64,000 nt of DNA from assembly GCA_028571685.1 (NCBI GenBank), contig CM053143.1, positions 144,014,829 to 144,078,828 of the forward strand. Direction: 5' to 3'. The translations under genes were made by a program, and so were the position numbers. This stretch comes from Heterohyrax brucei (taxonomy: Eukaryota > Chordata > Mammalia > Hyracoidea > Procaviidae). Shown here piece by piece: positions 22,224 through 34,855 of the stretch (positions within the stretch are counted from its first letter, which is position 1; each line of letters opens with the position of its first letter). The notes under the pieces are model-generated. The model ran no database searches. It was not told the DNA's origin and saw only the letters and a program-made list of their open reading frames with translations.

Positions 22224-22402
22224 TGGAGCCCTGCAGTGCAGTAGATGAGAGTTATGGTGAGCTATGGCTGCCAACCAATGGTTAGTATTTGAATTCACAA
22301 GCTGCTCCTTGGAGACCTTATGGGGCAGTTCTACTCTGCCTTATCAGGTTACTATAAGTCAAAATCAACTCGATGACAATGGATTTGGTGTTGGCTTTGT
22401 TT
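22224..22402 (+). mobile_element. AfroSINE, short type
   Basis: Forward SINE: ATGGAGCCCTGCAGTGCAGT, GCTGCTCCTTGGAGACCTTA, TGGGGCAGTTCTACTCTGCC, TTACTATAAGTCAAAATCAA and a T/G-rich tail. Confidence 0.9.
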
Positions 22403-22481
22403 AACATAGATCAAATAATCTCAAATTTCCAAAAAATCACATTAACTGTACTGTTACTATTTTAAATGTGCTACATGTAAA

Positions 22482-22650
22482 TAGGGAAGTCCTGGGAAGT
22501 TCTTAACAATGGTTAAGAACTCAGGTGCTAACCAAAAGGGTGGCAATTTGAATTCACCAGACAGTCTTTGGAAACTCTATGGGGCAGTTCTACTTTGTCC
22601 TCTAGGGTCACTATGAGTCAGAAGTGATGTGCTAGCACAAGTTATTTTCT
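22482..22650 (+). mobile_element. AfroSINE, short type
   Basis: Forward SINE: TGGTTAAGAACTCAGGTGCT, TCTTTGGAAACTCTATGGGG, CAGTTCTACTTTGTCCTCTA, GGTCACTATGAGTCAGAAGT. Confidence 0.9.
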
Positions 22651-23474
22651 TAAATAAAGTTGTAAGAAAAAAAATGTGTTAAAATAATTTGGACTATTAT
22701 TCTGAATAATTTTACTTCAGCAGTAGTTGCATTTTGAAACACACATATATCAGCTTGAATATATTTTTTACTGTATTATCTTAAAGCCTTGGAATAAGAC
22801 TAAACTGAGTTAATTAATGGGTACTTCTTGGGTGCCTAGATAATTTCTAAGTAAAATAAACACTTAAACATTGATTATTCATTGTAACTTTAATTTTATA
22901 TAACTTTGCTTCATGTTTATTTTTGCAACTTGAAACAGATATTAAAGGTATGTGTATGGCTGTAAAAAGTTGTGTTATGAATTATAAACTCTGTTGGTAT
23001 GCTGAAATATGTAATAACAATATGTATTTAAAACTATTCATTTCTAACTGTATGACAGACTGTTTTAAATTTTGTACCTCCCAGGGTTTTTTTTTTTTTT
23101 TTGTCAAATACAAATACATTATTTTGGTTAGAAGTCATTATTGATAGGGCTGGCTGAGACTATTCTAAGAGCAACAATAGCAGATGAATACAGCTGTATA
23201 CATGCGTCTTTATTATTCAAGAAAACCAATTGTCCTAAAGACATGCTTCTGAAAATACATGGTCTCTAGACCCACTTCCACTCATAATGCTTTATCAACA
23301 TTTATCATATGAGAAACTGAAATTGTAAATACTTATTTATCGATTTATCTGAAGAGCACAATGTGAATGCATTGCATTTTAATATCTCACTCTTATTCTT
23401 CTCAAAATGAGAACAGCTGCAAATATTCATTAATAATTAGAAAACAAAATATATGAAGTATAAATAAAGAAAAA
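22651..23474. other. AT-rich stretch, no recognised feature
   Basis: About 0.8 kb including an 18-base T run near 23086. Short ORFs here are low-complexity artefacts. Confidence 0.45.
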
Positions 23475-26212
23475 TTAGAAGTTGTCAAAAACGAAATGGG
23501 ATGCTTGAAGATGAATATACTAGACATTAGTGAGCTGAAAACAGTGAGCTAATATTGGCCATTTTGAACTGGACAAGCATATTGTCCACTATGCCAGGAA
23601 TGACAAACTGAAGAGGAAAAGCATCACATTCAACATCAAAAAGAACATTCTAAAATCTATCCTGAAATACAACGCTGTGATAGGATAATATCTATATACC
23701 TACAATGAAGACCAGTTAATATGATTATTAGTCAAATTTACACACCAACCACTAATGCCAAAGATAAAGAAGCTGAAGAGTTTTACCAACTGCTGCAGTC
23801 TGAAATCAAACAAACATCATCAAGACACATGGATAATTACTGTCAGTGGGAATTTGCCAGTTGGAAAGAAGAAAGCTCTGTGGTTGAAAAATACAGCCTT
23901 GGTAATACAACCAACATGGGAGACTGCATGACAGAATTCTGCAAGACCAATGACTCATTCATTGGAAATACCTTTTTTCAACAACTTAAATGGTGAATAT
24001 ACATGTGGACCTCTCCAGATGGAGTACCAGGAGTCAAATCAGCTACATCTGTGGAAAGACATGCTGGAGAAGCTCCGTATCATCAGTCAGAGAAAAGCCT
24101 AGGGTTAGTTAAAGAAAAGACCCTCAATTATTCATACGAAAGCTCAAGCTGAAGCTGAAGCAAATTTTTAAAAGTTCATATGAGCCACAGTACAATCTTG
24201 AGTACATCTCATTTAAATTTAGAGACCTCTGAATAATAGACTTGATGCAATGAAAACTAACAACTAAAGATTAGATGAGTTGTGGGATGACATCAAGGAC
24301 ATTATACATGAAGAAAGTAAAGGTGTTTAAAGACGGGAAAGAAAAAAACTTCAAAATAGGTATCAAAAGAGATCCTGAAATTTGCTCTTCGATGTTGAGA
24401 GTAAAGCAAAAGGAATAAATAATGAAGTAAAAGAACTGAACACATTTGAAAAGACGTCATGAGAAGCCAAGGAAAGTGTTTTTGTGAAATTTGCAAAAAC
24501 CTGGAGTTAGGAAGCCGAAGAGGAAGAACACAATCAGCATTTCTCAAAGTAAAAGAACTGAACAGAAAGTTCAGTTCTAGAGTTGCAATACTGAAAGATT
24601 CTGTGGGCCCAAAACTGAACAACACAGGAAGCATTAATACAAGACAGAAGGTTACATAGAGCCACTATACCAAAAAGAACTGATTGATGTTCAAATATTT
24701 TAGAAGGTAGCGTATAATCAAGAGCCAATGACTTGAAGAAAAATGTCCAAGTTGTAATAACTGTATTGGTGAGAAACAATGCACGAGGAACTGACAAAAT
24801 ACCAAGTGAAATGCTTCAACACACAGATTCAGTGCTGGAAATGTTCGGTCATCTATGAGAAAAAATCTGAAAAGGTATCTGGTCAACCAACTGAAGAGAT
24901 CCATACTTGTGTTCACTCCAATGAAAGTTGAAGAAATGCAGAAATTATAGAAAAATATCATTAATACTGCATGTAAGCACTATTTAGCTGAAGATAATCC
25001 AAAACTAGCTGCAGCAGCACATCAACAGAAAATTACCAAAAATTCAAGCTGGATTCAGAAGATGATGTGAATAAGTGATATCATTGCTAATGTCAGATAG
25101 CCCTTGGATGAAAGAAGAGAATAAGAGAAACATGTTTACCTGAATTTTAGTGGTTATCCAAAGGCATTAGATAGTGTCAAAATTATGGATAACCTTCAGA
25201 ATAGGAATTCCAGAATTTTAGAATCTGTACATAAGCCCATTCTGACTCATAGTGACCCTGTAGGACAGAGTAGAGCTGCCCCACAAGTTTTTTAAGGAGC
25301 AGCTCGTGGATTCAAACTGACAACCTCTTGGATACAAGCTGAGCTCTTAACCACTGTGCCACTACATAATTTAAAATTAGGAAACATGTGTATTAGCACT
25401 GTATCCTTTCACCATATTTATTCACTCTGTATGCTGATCAGTTAATCTGAGAAGCTGGACTAGATGAAGAGGACTGTGGCAACAGAATCAGAGGAAGGCT
25501 AAATAACAACCTGCCATGTGCAAATGACACAACCTTGCTTGCTGAAAGTTAAGAGGACTTGAAGCACTCACTGAAGAATGCCAAACACTACAGCCTTCAC
25601 TGTGGATTACAACTTTATATAAATAAAACAAAAACTTAGAACTGGACCAACGGTAGCGTCATGATATAAATGGAGAAAATACTGAAGTCATCAAGGATTT
25701 CATTTTCCTTGGATCCACAATCAATGCCCATGGAAACAGCAGTCCAGAAATCAAACAACATACTGCATTGGAAAATTTGTGCAAATGACCTTTTAAAGTG
25801 GCCACTTTAAAGGTGTTAAAAAGCAAAGATATCTCCTTGAGTACTAAGGTGTACCTGGTATTTTCAACCACTTCATATGCAAGCAAAAGCTGAACAGTGA
25901 CTAAGAAAGACCAAAGAAGAATTCAACACTTGAATTAAAGGGTTCAGAAAGAATACTGCACATACCACAGACTTCCAGAAGAATGAACAGATCTGTTGGT
26001 GAGACTTAGTCTTACATACTTCAAACACGTCATCTGGAGAAGCACATTACGCTTGGTGAGGTACAGGGTCACCAAAAAAGAGGAAGACCCACAGTGTCTA
26101 CAACAGTGGACTCAAACATCTGCTCCGTCTTCCTCCTCACAGTATTTTGTTTGGTTGTACACAGGGTCGCCATTGAGTCAGAACCAACTTGATGTCCCCT
26201 AACAACAATAAC
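23475..26212 (+). mobile_element. RTE-clade LINE, long decayed copy
   Basis: The longest forward RTE copy, about 2.6 kb without its nested SINE. It spans endonuclease, reverse transcriptase and 3' end. At 23721-23996 the reading frame shows QIYTPTTNAKDKEAEEFYQL, an endonuclease motif, and CKTNDSFIGNTFFQQLKW. RT-side words include CGATGTCAGATAG-like text near 25085 and GCTGAAAGTTAAGAGGACTT near 25540. The 3' end reads GTCGCCATTGAGTCAGAACC then CCTAACAACAATAACA. Stops and indels are scattered throughout. An AfroSINE interrupts it at 25220. Confidence 0.88.
25220..25366 (-). mobile_element. AfroSINE nested in RTE
   Basis: Reversed short-type SINE: CCCATTCTGACTCATAGTGA, GGACAGAGTAGAGCTGCCCC, AGGAGCAGCTCGTGGATTCA and the head CTCTTAACCACTGTGCCACT. 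It sits inside the RT region of the RTE, so the SINE is the younger of the two. Confidence 0.9.
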
Positions 26213-27789
26213 ACCATTACTATGGAAATAGTTCCAACTTCATAGACTTGTAGCAAAGCACTGTCCTAAAGGAAACAGTATGCTTGTTCCAGAGTACTAA
26301 AATAATAAAGGACAAAACCTAGGAAGTTAATTTTATTTGTCATCATTTGTAGTATCTGAGTGTGAAAATAAGCTCTGAAATATATTAAAATTTTAGCAAA
26401 GTTTCATTAATCTTGATGCGTTTGTCTACTTGACTTACTGATTAACAACTCTGCCTGCAGTATGAAAGATTACTCTTCACCTTTTGTGTAATCTACCTAC
26501 ATAACCAAGGTCTATATCCTACCAGAATAATTTTCCATGGTTTATGTTGACTTTATTAAAACCTTAATTACTTAACAAAACAGTACGAAGCCAGCATCCA
26601 TGACCCTACCTTAAACCAAATGAATCAAGTGTCCAAATACCTGGCAACTTTTAAATTTTGCCTTTCCCAAATTCAATTACATATATACATATACATATGC
26701 AAATACATATATACATCCTTCCTTCAGGATATTTCTTACATGAAAAACTATCTTTTGGTTTTCCCAGAGACCTCCTGAAATATTACCAAGTAGTTTATTT
26801 TCTCATCTTAAAGAGAGATGCAATAAAAATTAGCTTATCATATGTGTCAATTTTTGTAAGAATTGCATGTGCTAATTTTGTAAAAATTGCATGTGAAAAG
26901 TTTTCAAATAGATATGTTCTGTCTACTCAAAGATAACTGGAAAAGCTAAAATATTGTCAATATAAGTATTTCAGAAATTCCAGCTTTATAGAAGTTCCTG
27001 GAAATTTGTCAATACCTCTGTTTGCTATAAAGTTTTAACCTCAAAGGAACCACTTAATGAATTTCTTAAAATACCATTCTATCCAGCTTCCCTAAATACA
27101 GCAGATACCCAAAGATACTAAGCAATAACAGTGCAATGTTTTCAGTCATAATTTCAGTTATTATTTAAAAATGTTTTGACAAAATCTTCTTCATTAATTT
27201 GAATCTAGCATCTTCTAGACAGTAAGTAAACCTGGCTACACATCTGCTCTAGAGAGCTAATTTCAGAGAAAACTGTAAAGTATGGAGACTGTTTTCTCAA
27301 CATTCCTCACTGCATTTGGAAGTCCCACACTTCATTTGCTACATTTTCCTACTCACAGCACAGCTTAAGTGCCTTGAGTCCTGTTCCCTGAAGGCTTCCA
27401 ATGCCCACTGGTAGCTCATTTCTACTTCTGGATGATGCAGTGTTACAACACTGTTTAAACATAAAATCTAAAAAAGTCCTAAGGCCAAAGACATTTGAGA
27501 ATTCTTATATATAAAGCATTCATGGGGCCAGATTTTCAGGTAGTTTGTCTCACTATAATTTAACTTACCTCTCACTCTGTATATATAGAAGCAGTTAAAC
27601 AGGAAAATTGTCCTATATATAATGCACCTGGGTTTCTCATGGTCACTCAATAGTCCCCTATTATCTGAAAGTTGAATCTATTAAGTGGTACATCAAGTTG
27701 CTAAAAAGAAAGCCCACATTATACTAGGGAATGGTGGATCAGTAAGCACAGAATGAAGACTGAATCGAAAACTGAATTCATATGGTGAA
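26213..27789. other. Unique sequence without recognised gene
   Basis: About 1.6 kb of AT-rich DNA. The only structured part is a TACATATATACATATA-type microsatellite at 26678-26726. A 92-codon reading frame (26658-26936) starts in that simple repeat and is rejected. Confidence 0.5.
26678..26726. repeat. Simple repeat, TACATA-type
   Basis: Imperfect ATACATATATACATATAC microsatellite. Confidence 0.85.
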
Positions 27790-29048
27790 CTCGCTAATAT
27801 CACATGCAACTAAAATTTTGCAGAAGATAATTTAAAATTGGTTGCAGCATACATCAACAAGAAACTGCCAGAAATTCAAGGTGGATTCAGAAGAGAACAT
27901 GGAACAAAGGACACCGTTGCTAATGTCAGATGGCTCTTGCATGACAGTAGAGAATACCAGAAAGATGTTTATCTGTGTTTTATTGACTATGCAAAAGCAT
28001 TTGACTGTGTCGATCGTGACAATTTATGGATAACACTGTGAACAATGGGAATTCGAGAACATATAATTGTATCTATGTGAAACCTGTACATAGACCTAAA
28101 GGTAGCTGTTCAAACAGAACCAAGGGGATGTGGCATGTTTTAAAATCAAGGAAGGTGGGCAGGAAGGTTGATTATTTTCACCATACTTATTCAACCTGTA
28201 TGCTACGCAAATAAGCCGAGAAGCTGGACTATACAAAGAAGACCATGTTATCAGGATTAGAGGACAACTCATTAATAATCTGTGATATGCAGATGACACA
28301 ATCTTGCTTGCTGAAAGAGACAGCAAACTTACTGATGAAGATCAAAGATTAACAGTCTTCAGTAGGCATTACATTTCAACAGAGAGAAAACAAAAATCCT
28401 CACCACTGGACCAATAAGTAACATCATGATAAATGGAGGACATGTTGGTAAAGATTTCATTTTACTTGAACCCATAATCAATGTCCCTGGGAGCAGTGGT
28501 CAGGAAATCAAATGACACACTACACTGGGCAAAATCTGCTGTAAAAGACCTCTTTAAAGTGGTAAAATGCAAATATATTACTGTGAGTATTAAAGGGCAT
28601 CTGACCCAAGCCAAGGTATTTTCATTTGCTTCATATGCTTGAAAGCCAGATAATAAATAAGGAAGACAAAAGGTGAGCTGATGCCTTTGAATCATAGTGT
28701 TGGCAAAGAATATTTAATGTATCATGAATTTGCAGAAGAATAAACAAATCTGTCTGTGAAAAGTACAGCCAGGTGCTCCTTGGAATGAGTACGGTAAGAC
28801 TTCATCTCACATACTTTGAACATGTTATCGGGAGGGACTAGTCCCTGTAGAAGGGCATCATGCTAGATAAAGCAGACAGTAAGCAAAAAAGAGGAAGATC
28901 TTGATGAGATGGACTGACACGGGGGCTGCAACAATGAGCGCCCACACAGCTGTGATTTGAGGATGGTGTAGGGCCGGGCAGCATTTTATTCTGTTGTATG
29001 TAAGGTCTCTGTATGTTGGAACTGACTTGAGAACATCCAACAACAACA
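27790..29048 (+). mobile_element. RTE-clade LINE, reverse-transcriptase half
   Basis: Forward 5'-truncated RTE. At 27838-28041 an open frame carries EIQGGFRREHGTKDTVANVR and FIDYAKAFDCVDRDNLW, i.e. RT motif A with its first aspartate. Further on come YADDTI-like coding (TATGCAGATGACACAATCTT near 28288) and the usual 3' region to AACATCCAACAACAACATGG. Frames are broken between these motifs. Confidence 0.9.
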
Positions 29049-29694
29049 TGGTAAATTTAAACAATTTTTTTTCTAGTACACAGGCTAATGATTGAGAATA
29101 AGAAGGTGTTTGTTGTTTATTTGATCTGTTGCAATATACGAGAAACCATTCCTTTCCCCAGTAATAATAAAAGCAAAGTCTTCAATTTGTGCTTGGTAAG
29201 TGATTATGACCTTTCACGTCTGACTGTAACTATTATCTAATGTGCTTGCTATGTGGCAGTTGGATCTTATTTCAAAGAGATAATGCACCTTTCTTCTGAG
29301 TGAGCTAATTTAAAATAATAAGTTCAAAATAGAAAAAAAAGTTTGCAGGCATAAAGGCTGTCAAAATGTGGCATATCTCTAGTTTTCACTCAGACAGTAC
29401 AGGGAATTGAGAGTCTCTGTGGACTCATGGTCTCTGATTCCCATCATCACGGATGATAATGTATCTTCAGGGAGGAGTCACAGAATTACTCAGTTACTGA
29501 ACTGCATGCCTACTTTGCTCAGAAAATAAAAACTCAGCTGGGAGAAAAAAGTCCCTTATACTGATTCCTTCACTGGCTCTTATTTATTTATCAGTGTGCA
29601 AGGCACTATCCGAGGGAACGTGTATAAAACAAAAACACGTAAGATATAAAGTAAATGTAGCTGTGAATTGACCCTACGAATGCTAATAAATTTA
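29049..29694. other. No recognised feature
   Basis: About 650 bp without a clear gene or repeat. A possible MIR/L2 word, TCAGTGTGCAAGGCACTATC near 29590, is too short to call. Confidence 0.4.
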
Positions 29695-30110
29695 CATGAG
29701 TCTTAAGCCAGCCCAAGCCAGATTTCGGCATCCCCTGCAAGTGCAGAAGAGCACTGTAACCTCAACACAGGATGCAGCAACAAGTGGAATGAATCAGAAG
29801 GAAAATCAGCACCCGGGCCCTACTCCAAAGCCAGAGGTCTGACAAGAACCATGTAACTTCCTGTTTCTTGGCCACCTTCTAGGATTGTCCCTCCCTGGTA
29901 CACTTGTGTGGCCACCATTTTGCTGCTCAAATTACAGATAAGCTCTGCTTCCCCACAGCTCCGTGACTTGGGTCTGAAGAGCTTCCTCTTGGCTCCTTTA
30001 CTCTGCCTATGGCCATAAAGTTATTTTCTCTTCTCAAAGATAGGTGTCCAGATAATTGGCAAGTTTGAGCGTGCCTTACAAGGATTCAGCTTCCTGGGTT
30101 CAGTAACACA
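29695..30110 (+). mobile_element. Possible ERV LTR
   Basis: Text CTCTGCTTCCCCACAGCTCC, CTTCCTCTTGGCTCCTTTAC and TGGCCATAAAGTTATTTTCT resembles the R/U5 part of a class I ERV LTR, with a pyrimidine-rich segment and a terminal TTGGCAAGTTTGAGCGTGCC-like region. No TSD or partner was found. Treated as a fossil of uncertain family. Confidence 0.35.
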
Positions 30111-30196
30111 GCTTGATATTAGAAGTATAAGATACAAATGCTATCGTGGAGGCTGATAATGGGAGCCACAGGAAGACTGCTTCTGCTCACAGCCGG

Positions 30197-30404
30197 GCTC
30201 CACTGTTGTTGTTGTGCGTTGTTGAGGAGTCCAACTCACAGCTGCCCCAAGAGACACAACAGAACGGCCCCACTCGGTTTCCTGTCTACGATCTTTATGG
30301 GAGCAGATCACAGGGTCTTTTCTCCTATAGAGCAGCTCGTGGGTTCAAAATATCAGCTTTTTGTTTAGCAGCTGAATGACTGATCACTGTGCCATAAGGG
30401 CTCC
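30197..30404 (-). mobile_element. AfroSINE, insert-bearing type
   Basis: Reversed SINE: GAGTCCAACTCACAGCTGCC, ACAACAGAACGGCCCCACTC, ACGATCTTTATGGGAGCAGA, GAGCAGCTCGTGGGTTCAAA and the head GATCACTGTGCCATAAGGGC. Confidence 0.85.
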
Positions 30405-30537
30405 TGGCTATTTATCCTGGCAAGTAACAAGAGTTCTCCGTCACTCAGCTTCCTGCTTTTTAAAATGTGGTAAGGTTAGGTTGAGATAAAACTGTACCTG
30501 TAAAGCATTTAGAAAACTGCCTAGAAGAGTAAAGACT

Positions 30538-30559
30538 CAAAAAAAAAAAAAAAAAAAAA
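30538..30559. repeat. A homopolymer
   Basis: Uninterrupted A run of about 20 bases; no attached element recognised. Confidence 0.9.
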
Positions 30560-30734
30560 GCTTACTATTAAGATTGTATTATTTCCCACGAAGGATCTGC
30601 AAAACACTAAACATCTCAGTCATTTACTTATTTGCTTAATACATTCTAAGGATTATTGGGCCCTCAGAGAATACCACTAAGTAGCTCTGTCTTCAAGATA
30701 CTAACCATCTCAAATCTTAAAACAACCTGAAAAC

Positions 30735-31145
30735 AGCTAAAATTTATTATCTAACAGTTTCCAGGGCCAGGAATCTGGGCATGATGTAACTGTACTTTTG
30801 CCTCTAGGTCATCCACAAGGTAGGAATCAAGGCACTAGCTAGGGTTGTTGTCTTATCTGAAGGTTCAACTGAAAGAAAATCCACTTTATTGGCAGGATTT
30901 ATCCTAACATGCTGTTGGACTCAGGACTTCAGTTCCCTGCTGCCTACTTACTGGAAGTCTCCTTTAGTTCCCTGTAAAATACGTCAAATAATGGCATGGC
31001 AGCTAGCTTTCGTTAGAGGCAGCAAAAAGAGTGAGCAAGACAGAGCCAGACAGACTGGTTTTGTAATCTAATCTCAGAAGTGACATAATTTCACTTTTGT
31101 TATATCCTATCCACTGGAAGTAAGTCTGAATTTAGAGGTAAGTCA
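30735..31145 (-). mobile_element. MaLR-type LTR (MLT1-like)
   Basis: TTATTATCTAACAGTTTCCA, GGGCCAGGAATCTGGGCATG, ATCAAGGCACTAGCTAGGGT, AGTGAGCAAGACAGAGCCAG and TAATCTCAGAAGTGACATAA occur in the order of a reversed, ancient mammalian MaLR-type LTR. It is diverged, with no internal region. Confidence 0.5.
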
Positions 31146-31164
31146 AGAATAGATCTGAAGTGTT

Positions 31165-32500
31165 GAACTCTAGTAACTGAAGACCAGAAAAGTTGTGAGG
31201 TGACATCAACGGCCTACACAAAGAAAGGAGAAGGTCATTAAAAAGACAAAAATGGATGTCAGAAGAGACGCTGAAAATTGCTCTTGAACGTAGAGTTGCT
31301 AAAGCAAAAGGAAGAAGTGATGAAGAAAAAGCTGAACAGAAGATTCCAAAAGGCAGCACAAGAAGACAAGTAAAGTATTATAATGAATTGTGGAGAAGAC
31401 TTGCAGTTAGAAAAACAAAAGGGATGGCCACACTCAGCATGTTCCAGGCTGAAAGAACTAAAGAAAAAAAATTCAAGACCCAAGTTGCAGTAACAAAAGA
31501 TTCTCTAGGAAAAATATTGAATGACTCAGGAAGCATCACAAAAGATGGAAGGTATACACAGAGTCATTGTAGCTAGATAAATTGGTCACCATTCAGCCAT
31601 TTCTGAAGGTAGCATATAGTCAAGAACTGATGAAGCTGAAAGAAAAAGTCCAAGTTGCACTAAAGGCATTGTTTGAAAACAATGGAACTGATGGAATACC
31701 AATTGAGATGATTCAACAAATGGATGTGACTCTGGAGGTGCTCACCTGTCTATGCCAAGAAATCTGGAAGACAGCAGCTACCTGGCCAACTGACTGGATG
31801 ATACTCATGTAGATGTCTATTTCTAAGAAAGGAGATTTGGCAGCAGACATTACAGAACAATATCAATATTACACGCAAATAAAATTTTGCTGAAGATAAT
31901 TCAAAAACAGCTGCAGCAGTACATCAACATAGAACTGCTAGAAATTCAAGCTGAATTCAGAAGAGGACGTGGAATAAGGGATATCATTGCTAATGTTAGA
32001 TGGATCTTAGCTAAAAGCAGAGAATATGGACAAATGTTTCCCTGTGTTTTCTTGACTATGCAGAGGCGTACGACTGTGTGGATCATAACAAAATAATGAA
32101 TAATATTGTAGGATGGGAATTCCAGAACACTTAATTGTGCTCACATAGAATCTGTATTATGCTGAGTTTTTTAAAATTAGAAAGGTGTGCATCAGAGTTG
32201 TATTCTTTCACCTCACCTAGTCTGTATACTTGAGCAAATAATCCAAGAAGGTGAACCTTAGGAAGAAGAGTTCAGCATCATGATTGGAAGAAGACTCATT
32301 AACAACCATGATATACAGATGATACAACTCTACTTGGTGAAAGTAAAGAGGACTTGGATACACTGAGAGATGAATATCAAAGTCTACATTCTTGAGTATA
32401 AATTATACCTGGACACATACAAAACCAAAATCCTTACAACTTGTTCAATAAGCCACACCACAATAAATGAGAAAATACTGAAATTGTTGGATCAATTTAC
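31165..32500 (+). mobile_element. RTE-clade LINE, central part
   Basis: Forward RTE truncated at both ends. It covers the linker upstream of the RT (31256-31576, lysine-rich), the RT N-terminus (31582-31812: VALKALFENNGTDGIPIEMI and LCQEIWKTAATWPTDW), and the RT core (GAAATTCAAGCTGAATTCAG near 31935). It ends around 32500 without the usual RTE 3' end, so it was deleted or recombined after insertion. Its pieces lie in several frames. Confidence 0.87.
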
Positions 32501-32854
32501 ACACTCACTGACCTCAAGACTTGATTTTGTGAGAAGAAGAAAGTCATATTTATGTCTAGTTGAATTTTTTTGTTTCCTGCAGACAGAATGCATCCTGACT
32601 GATGGTCCCTACTGTTGTGAAGGACACCAATCTTGAAGCAAGAAATGTGAGAATTCCTTTCAGTACTCTGATTTGGGAAACTGAACACTAAAGGCAATGT
32701 AGCATAACTGTTCAGGACAGTTTCACTACGCCTTCATGGTCATCAGGCCCTGAAACCCATTCTGTATTCTCTTAAATCATCTTTGACAGGCTGTTTCTCA
32801 TATCAAGCAACAGTTCCAAATCTTCTTTATTTGTCTTATGTCCCTTGGATAACA
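32501..32854. other. No recognised feature
   Basis: About 350 bp without recognisable gene or repeat. Confidence 0.35.
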
Positions 32855-32986
32855 GCCACCACACATAGACTGTGTAGGGTATAGAAAACTGCCTCATAGG
32901 GTTTTCGAGGAGTGGCTGGTGGATTCAAACTACCTAGCTTTTGGTTAGGAGCTTGACGTCTTAACCCCTGCACCACCAGGACCCCA
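32855..32986 (-). mobile_element. AfroSINE, short type
   Basis: Reversed SINE: AAAACTGCCTCATAGGGTTT, GAGGAGTGGCTGGTGGATTC, TTTGGTTAGGAGCTTGACGT, CTGCACCACCAGGACCCC. Confidence 0.87.
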
Positions 32987-33127
32987 TATGGAATGCTACT
33001 TATTAGATAATCTCAGCAAGAAAAATGATACCTCTTACCTTCATCTAAAAATGCTTGTCTATCTAGCCTTTGCTTGCTATATGAGGTAAAATACTCAGTT
33101 GTTTCCATAATCTTAACCATTCTCAAA

Positions 33128-33325
33128 AGGTCCCTAGGTGGTACAAACGGTTCATGTTACACTAACCCAAAGGTTGACCATTCAAACCCACCTACAGATG
33201 CTACAGCAGAAAGGCCTGGAGAACTGTTTCTGTAAGGGTCACAACCAAGAAACTATGGAACAGTTCTCTGACACAGGGTTGCCATCAGTTGGAATTCACT
33301 CAACAGAAATGGTTTTGCTTGTTTG
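33128..33325 (+). mobile_element. AfroSINE, long type
   Basis: Forward long variant: AAGGTCCCTAGGTGGTACAA, CAGCAGAAAGGCCTGGAGAA, CTGACACAGGGTTGCCATCA and TTGGAATTCACTCAACAGAA. Confidence 0.88.
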
Positions 33326-34001
33326 TTTTTTGTCTGTTATCCTTTCTCACCAACTCAAAGATCTCAGTCAGTAATCCATCCTCTCTCTCACATTTCTACA
33401 CCCCTTATTCAGAAATAGTTCCTTTTTTCAGCCTAGAAACATGTTTAAGGCTTTGTAATACAGACACACAAACAAACAAAAAAATAAAACCCAAACAATA
33501 ATAAAGCTGTTCCTTTGACCATGCCTCCTTCGCTTCTTGGGTCTCCATATGTCTCCCCTACTGTGCACAGCTCAGCCACTGCTCCTAGAGATCACCACTG
33601 ACTGTCACACTCTCGAATCTAATGGCCACCTTTCAGTTTTTACCTTAGTGAACCTTTCTGAAGCAGAGATATTGCTTCTGACTCACTGCCTCATGCAATT
33701 CGATTCTCTTGGTTTACTTTCTACTTTTCTCTTCTTGTTTTATTGCTATCTACCTGATTTTTCCATTTTTGTCCTTTTAATGGGTCCTTTCGGTTTTGTT
33801 TGTCCCTTAAGTGATAGTATTGCTCTGGAGTCCTCTGTGATCCACTGACATTTCTGTATGTGCATGTTCTCTAGGCTCTGGCAGCTTGACCTACTTGAGG
33901 GATCTTGTTCTGTGTCCTCCTAACTGCTGGCTCTGTTGATGAATGGTAGTCACAGTTCTACCACTAGATGCTTAGCTATGGACCCACAGAAGGTATAGCT
34001 A
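33326..34001. other. No recognised feature
   Basis: About 670 bp, partly pyrimidine-rich. A 103-codon frame (33537-33848) encodes a hydrophobic run (LLSTFLFLFYCYLPDFSIFV) but has no recognisable homologue and is attributed to T-rich composition. Confidence 0.45.
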
Positions 34002-34151
34002 TGCCAAAAGCCACTGCTGAGTCAATTACGATGCATAGCATCCCTATATGTCAGAGTAGTACTGCCCCATAGAGTTTCCAAGGAGTGCCTGGCAGATCCG
34101 AACTGCCGAACTTTTGGTTAGCAGACATAGCACTTAACCACCATGCCACCA
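34002..34151 (-). mobile_element. AfroSINE, short type
   Basis: Reversed SINE: AGTACTGCCCCATAGAGTTT, CCAAGGAGTGCCTGGCAGAT, CTTTTGGTTAGCAGACATAG, CACCATGCCACCAG. Confidence 0.9.
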
Positions 34152-34622
34152 GAATTGCTGGTAGCTATGCAGAGGTAACATATTTCCATAGACTTTTACA
34201 CCATCTCCCCTTTATGGCTCCACTTGTAGCTAAGAGTATCTGGCTTCCCAGGTTGCCTTACAAGATCTAACTTGGCAACCCACAGCTGTGCATCAGGAGA
34301 CTTCACGACAGACTTCATTTTTCTGATCCTTCAACATCATCTTCTGGACACTTAACTTCTCTGGGTTTTCCTAAAAATATGTCAAATCTTATTCCTGTAA
34401 TGATTCCTTTATTCCTGAATACTCCTGATCTCTCTGTTGGAGCTCTGCCTGATACTGTCACTTATTTGGACATTTATGTGAGCAGAAATTAATTTTACTT
34501 TTATTGAAAGCAGGATACTTTTTAGTTTTTCATTACATAAACCTACTCTACATCTTAACTAATTCAGAGGGGATCATTAAACATTTTCAGACATAATGAT
34601 TTGGAGGTATTTATTATCATAT
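34152..34622. other. No recognised feature
   Basis: About 470 bp without recognisable gene or repeat. Confidence 0.4.
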
Positions 34623-34788
34623 GGGAAACCCTGGTGACATAGTGGTTTAAGTCCTGTAGCTGCTAACCAAAACGTTGGCAGTTCAATATCACCAGACACT
34701 CCTTGGAAATGCTATGGGGCAGTTCTACTGTCTATAGGGTCACTATGAGTCAGAATCAACTCGATGACAGTGGGTTTGGCTTTTGATA
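34623..34788 (+). mobile_element. AfroSINE, short type
   Basis: Forward SINE: GGAAACCCTGGTGACATAGT, GCTGCTAACCAAAACGTTGG, GGGGCAGTTCTACTGTCTAT, GAATCAACTCGATGACAGTG and TTTGGCTTTT tail. Confidence 0.92.
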
Positions 34789-34799
34789 TTGTCATATGG

Positions 34800-34848
34800 G
34801 TTGCTGTGAGTTAGAATAAACTCAGTGGCAGATTTTTTTGGTTTTATT
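34800..34848 (+). mobile_element. Extra AfroSINE 3' end
   Basis: A second, more diverged 3' end (GGTTGCTGTGAGTTAGAATA, AACTCAGTGGCAGA, T-rich tail) directly behind the first. It is either a 5'-truncated SINE or a duplicated tail. Confidence 0.7.
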
Positions 34849-34855
34849 GTCTTTA

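Noticed and set aside
33537-33848. 103-codon frame encoding a hydrophobic protein
   Set aside because: T-rich composition explains it; no family motif.
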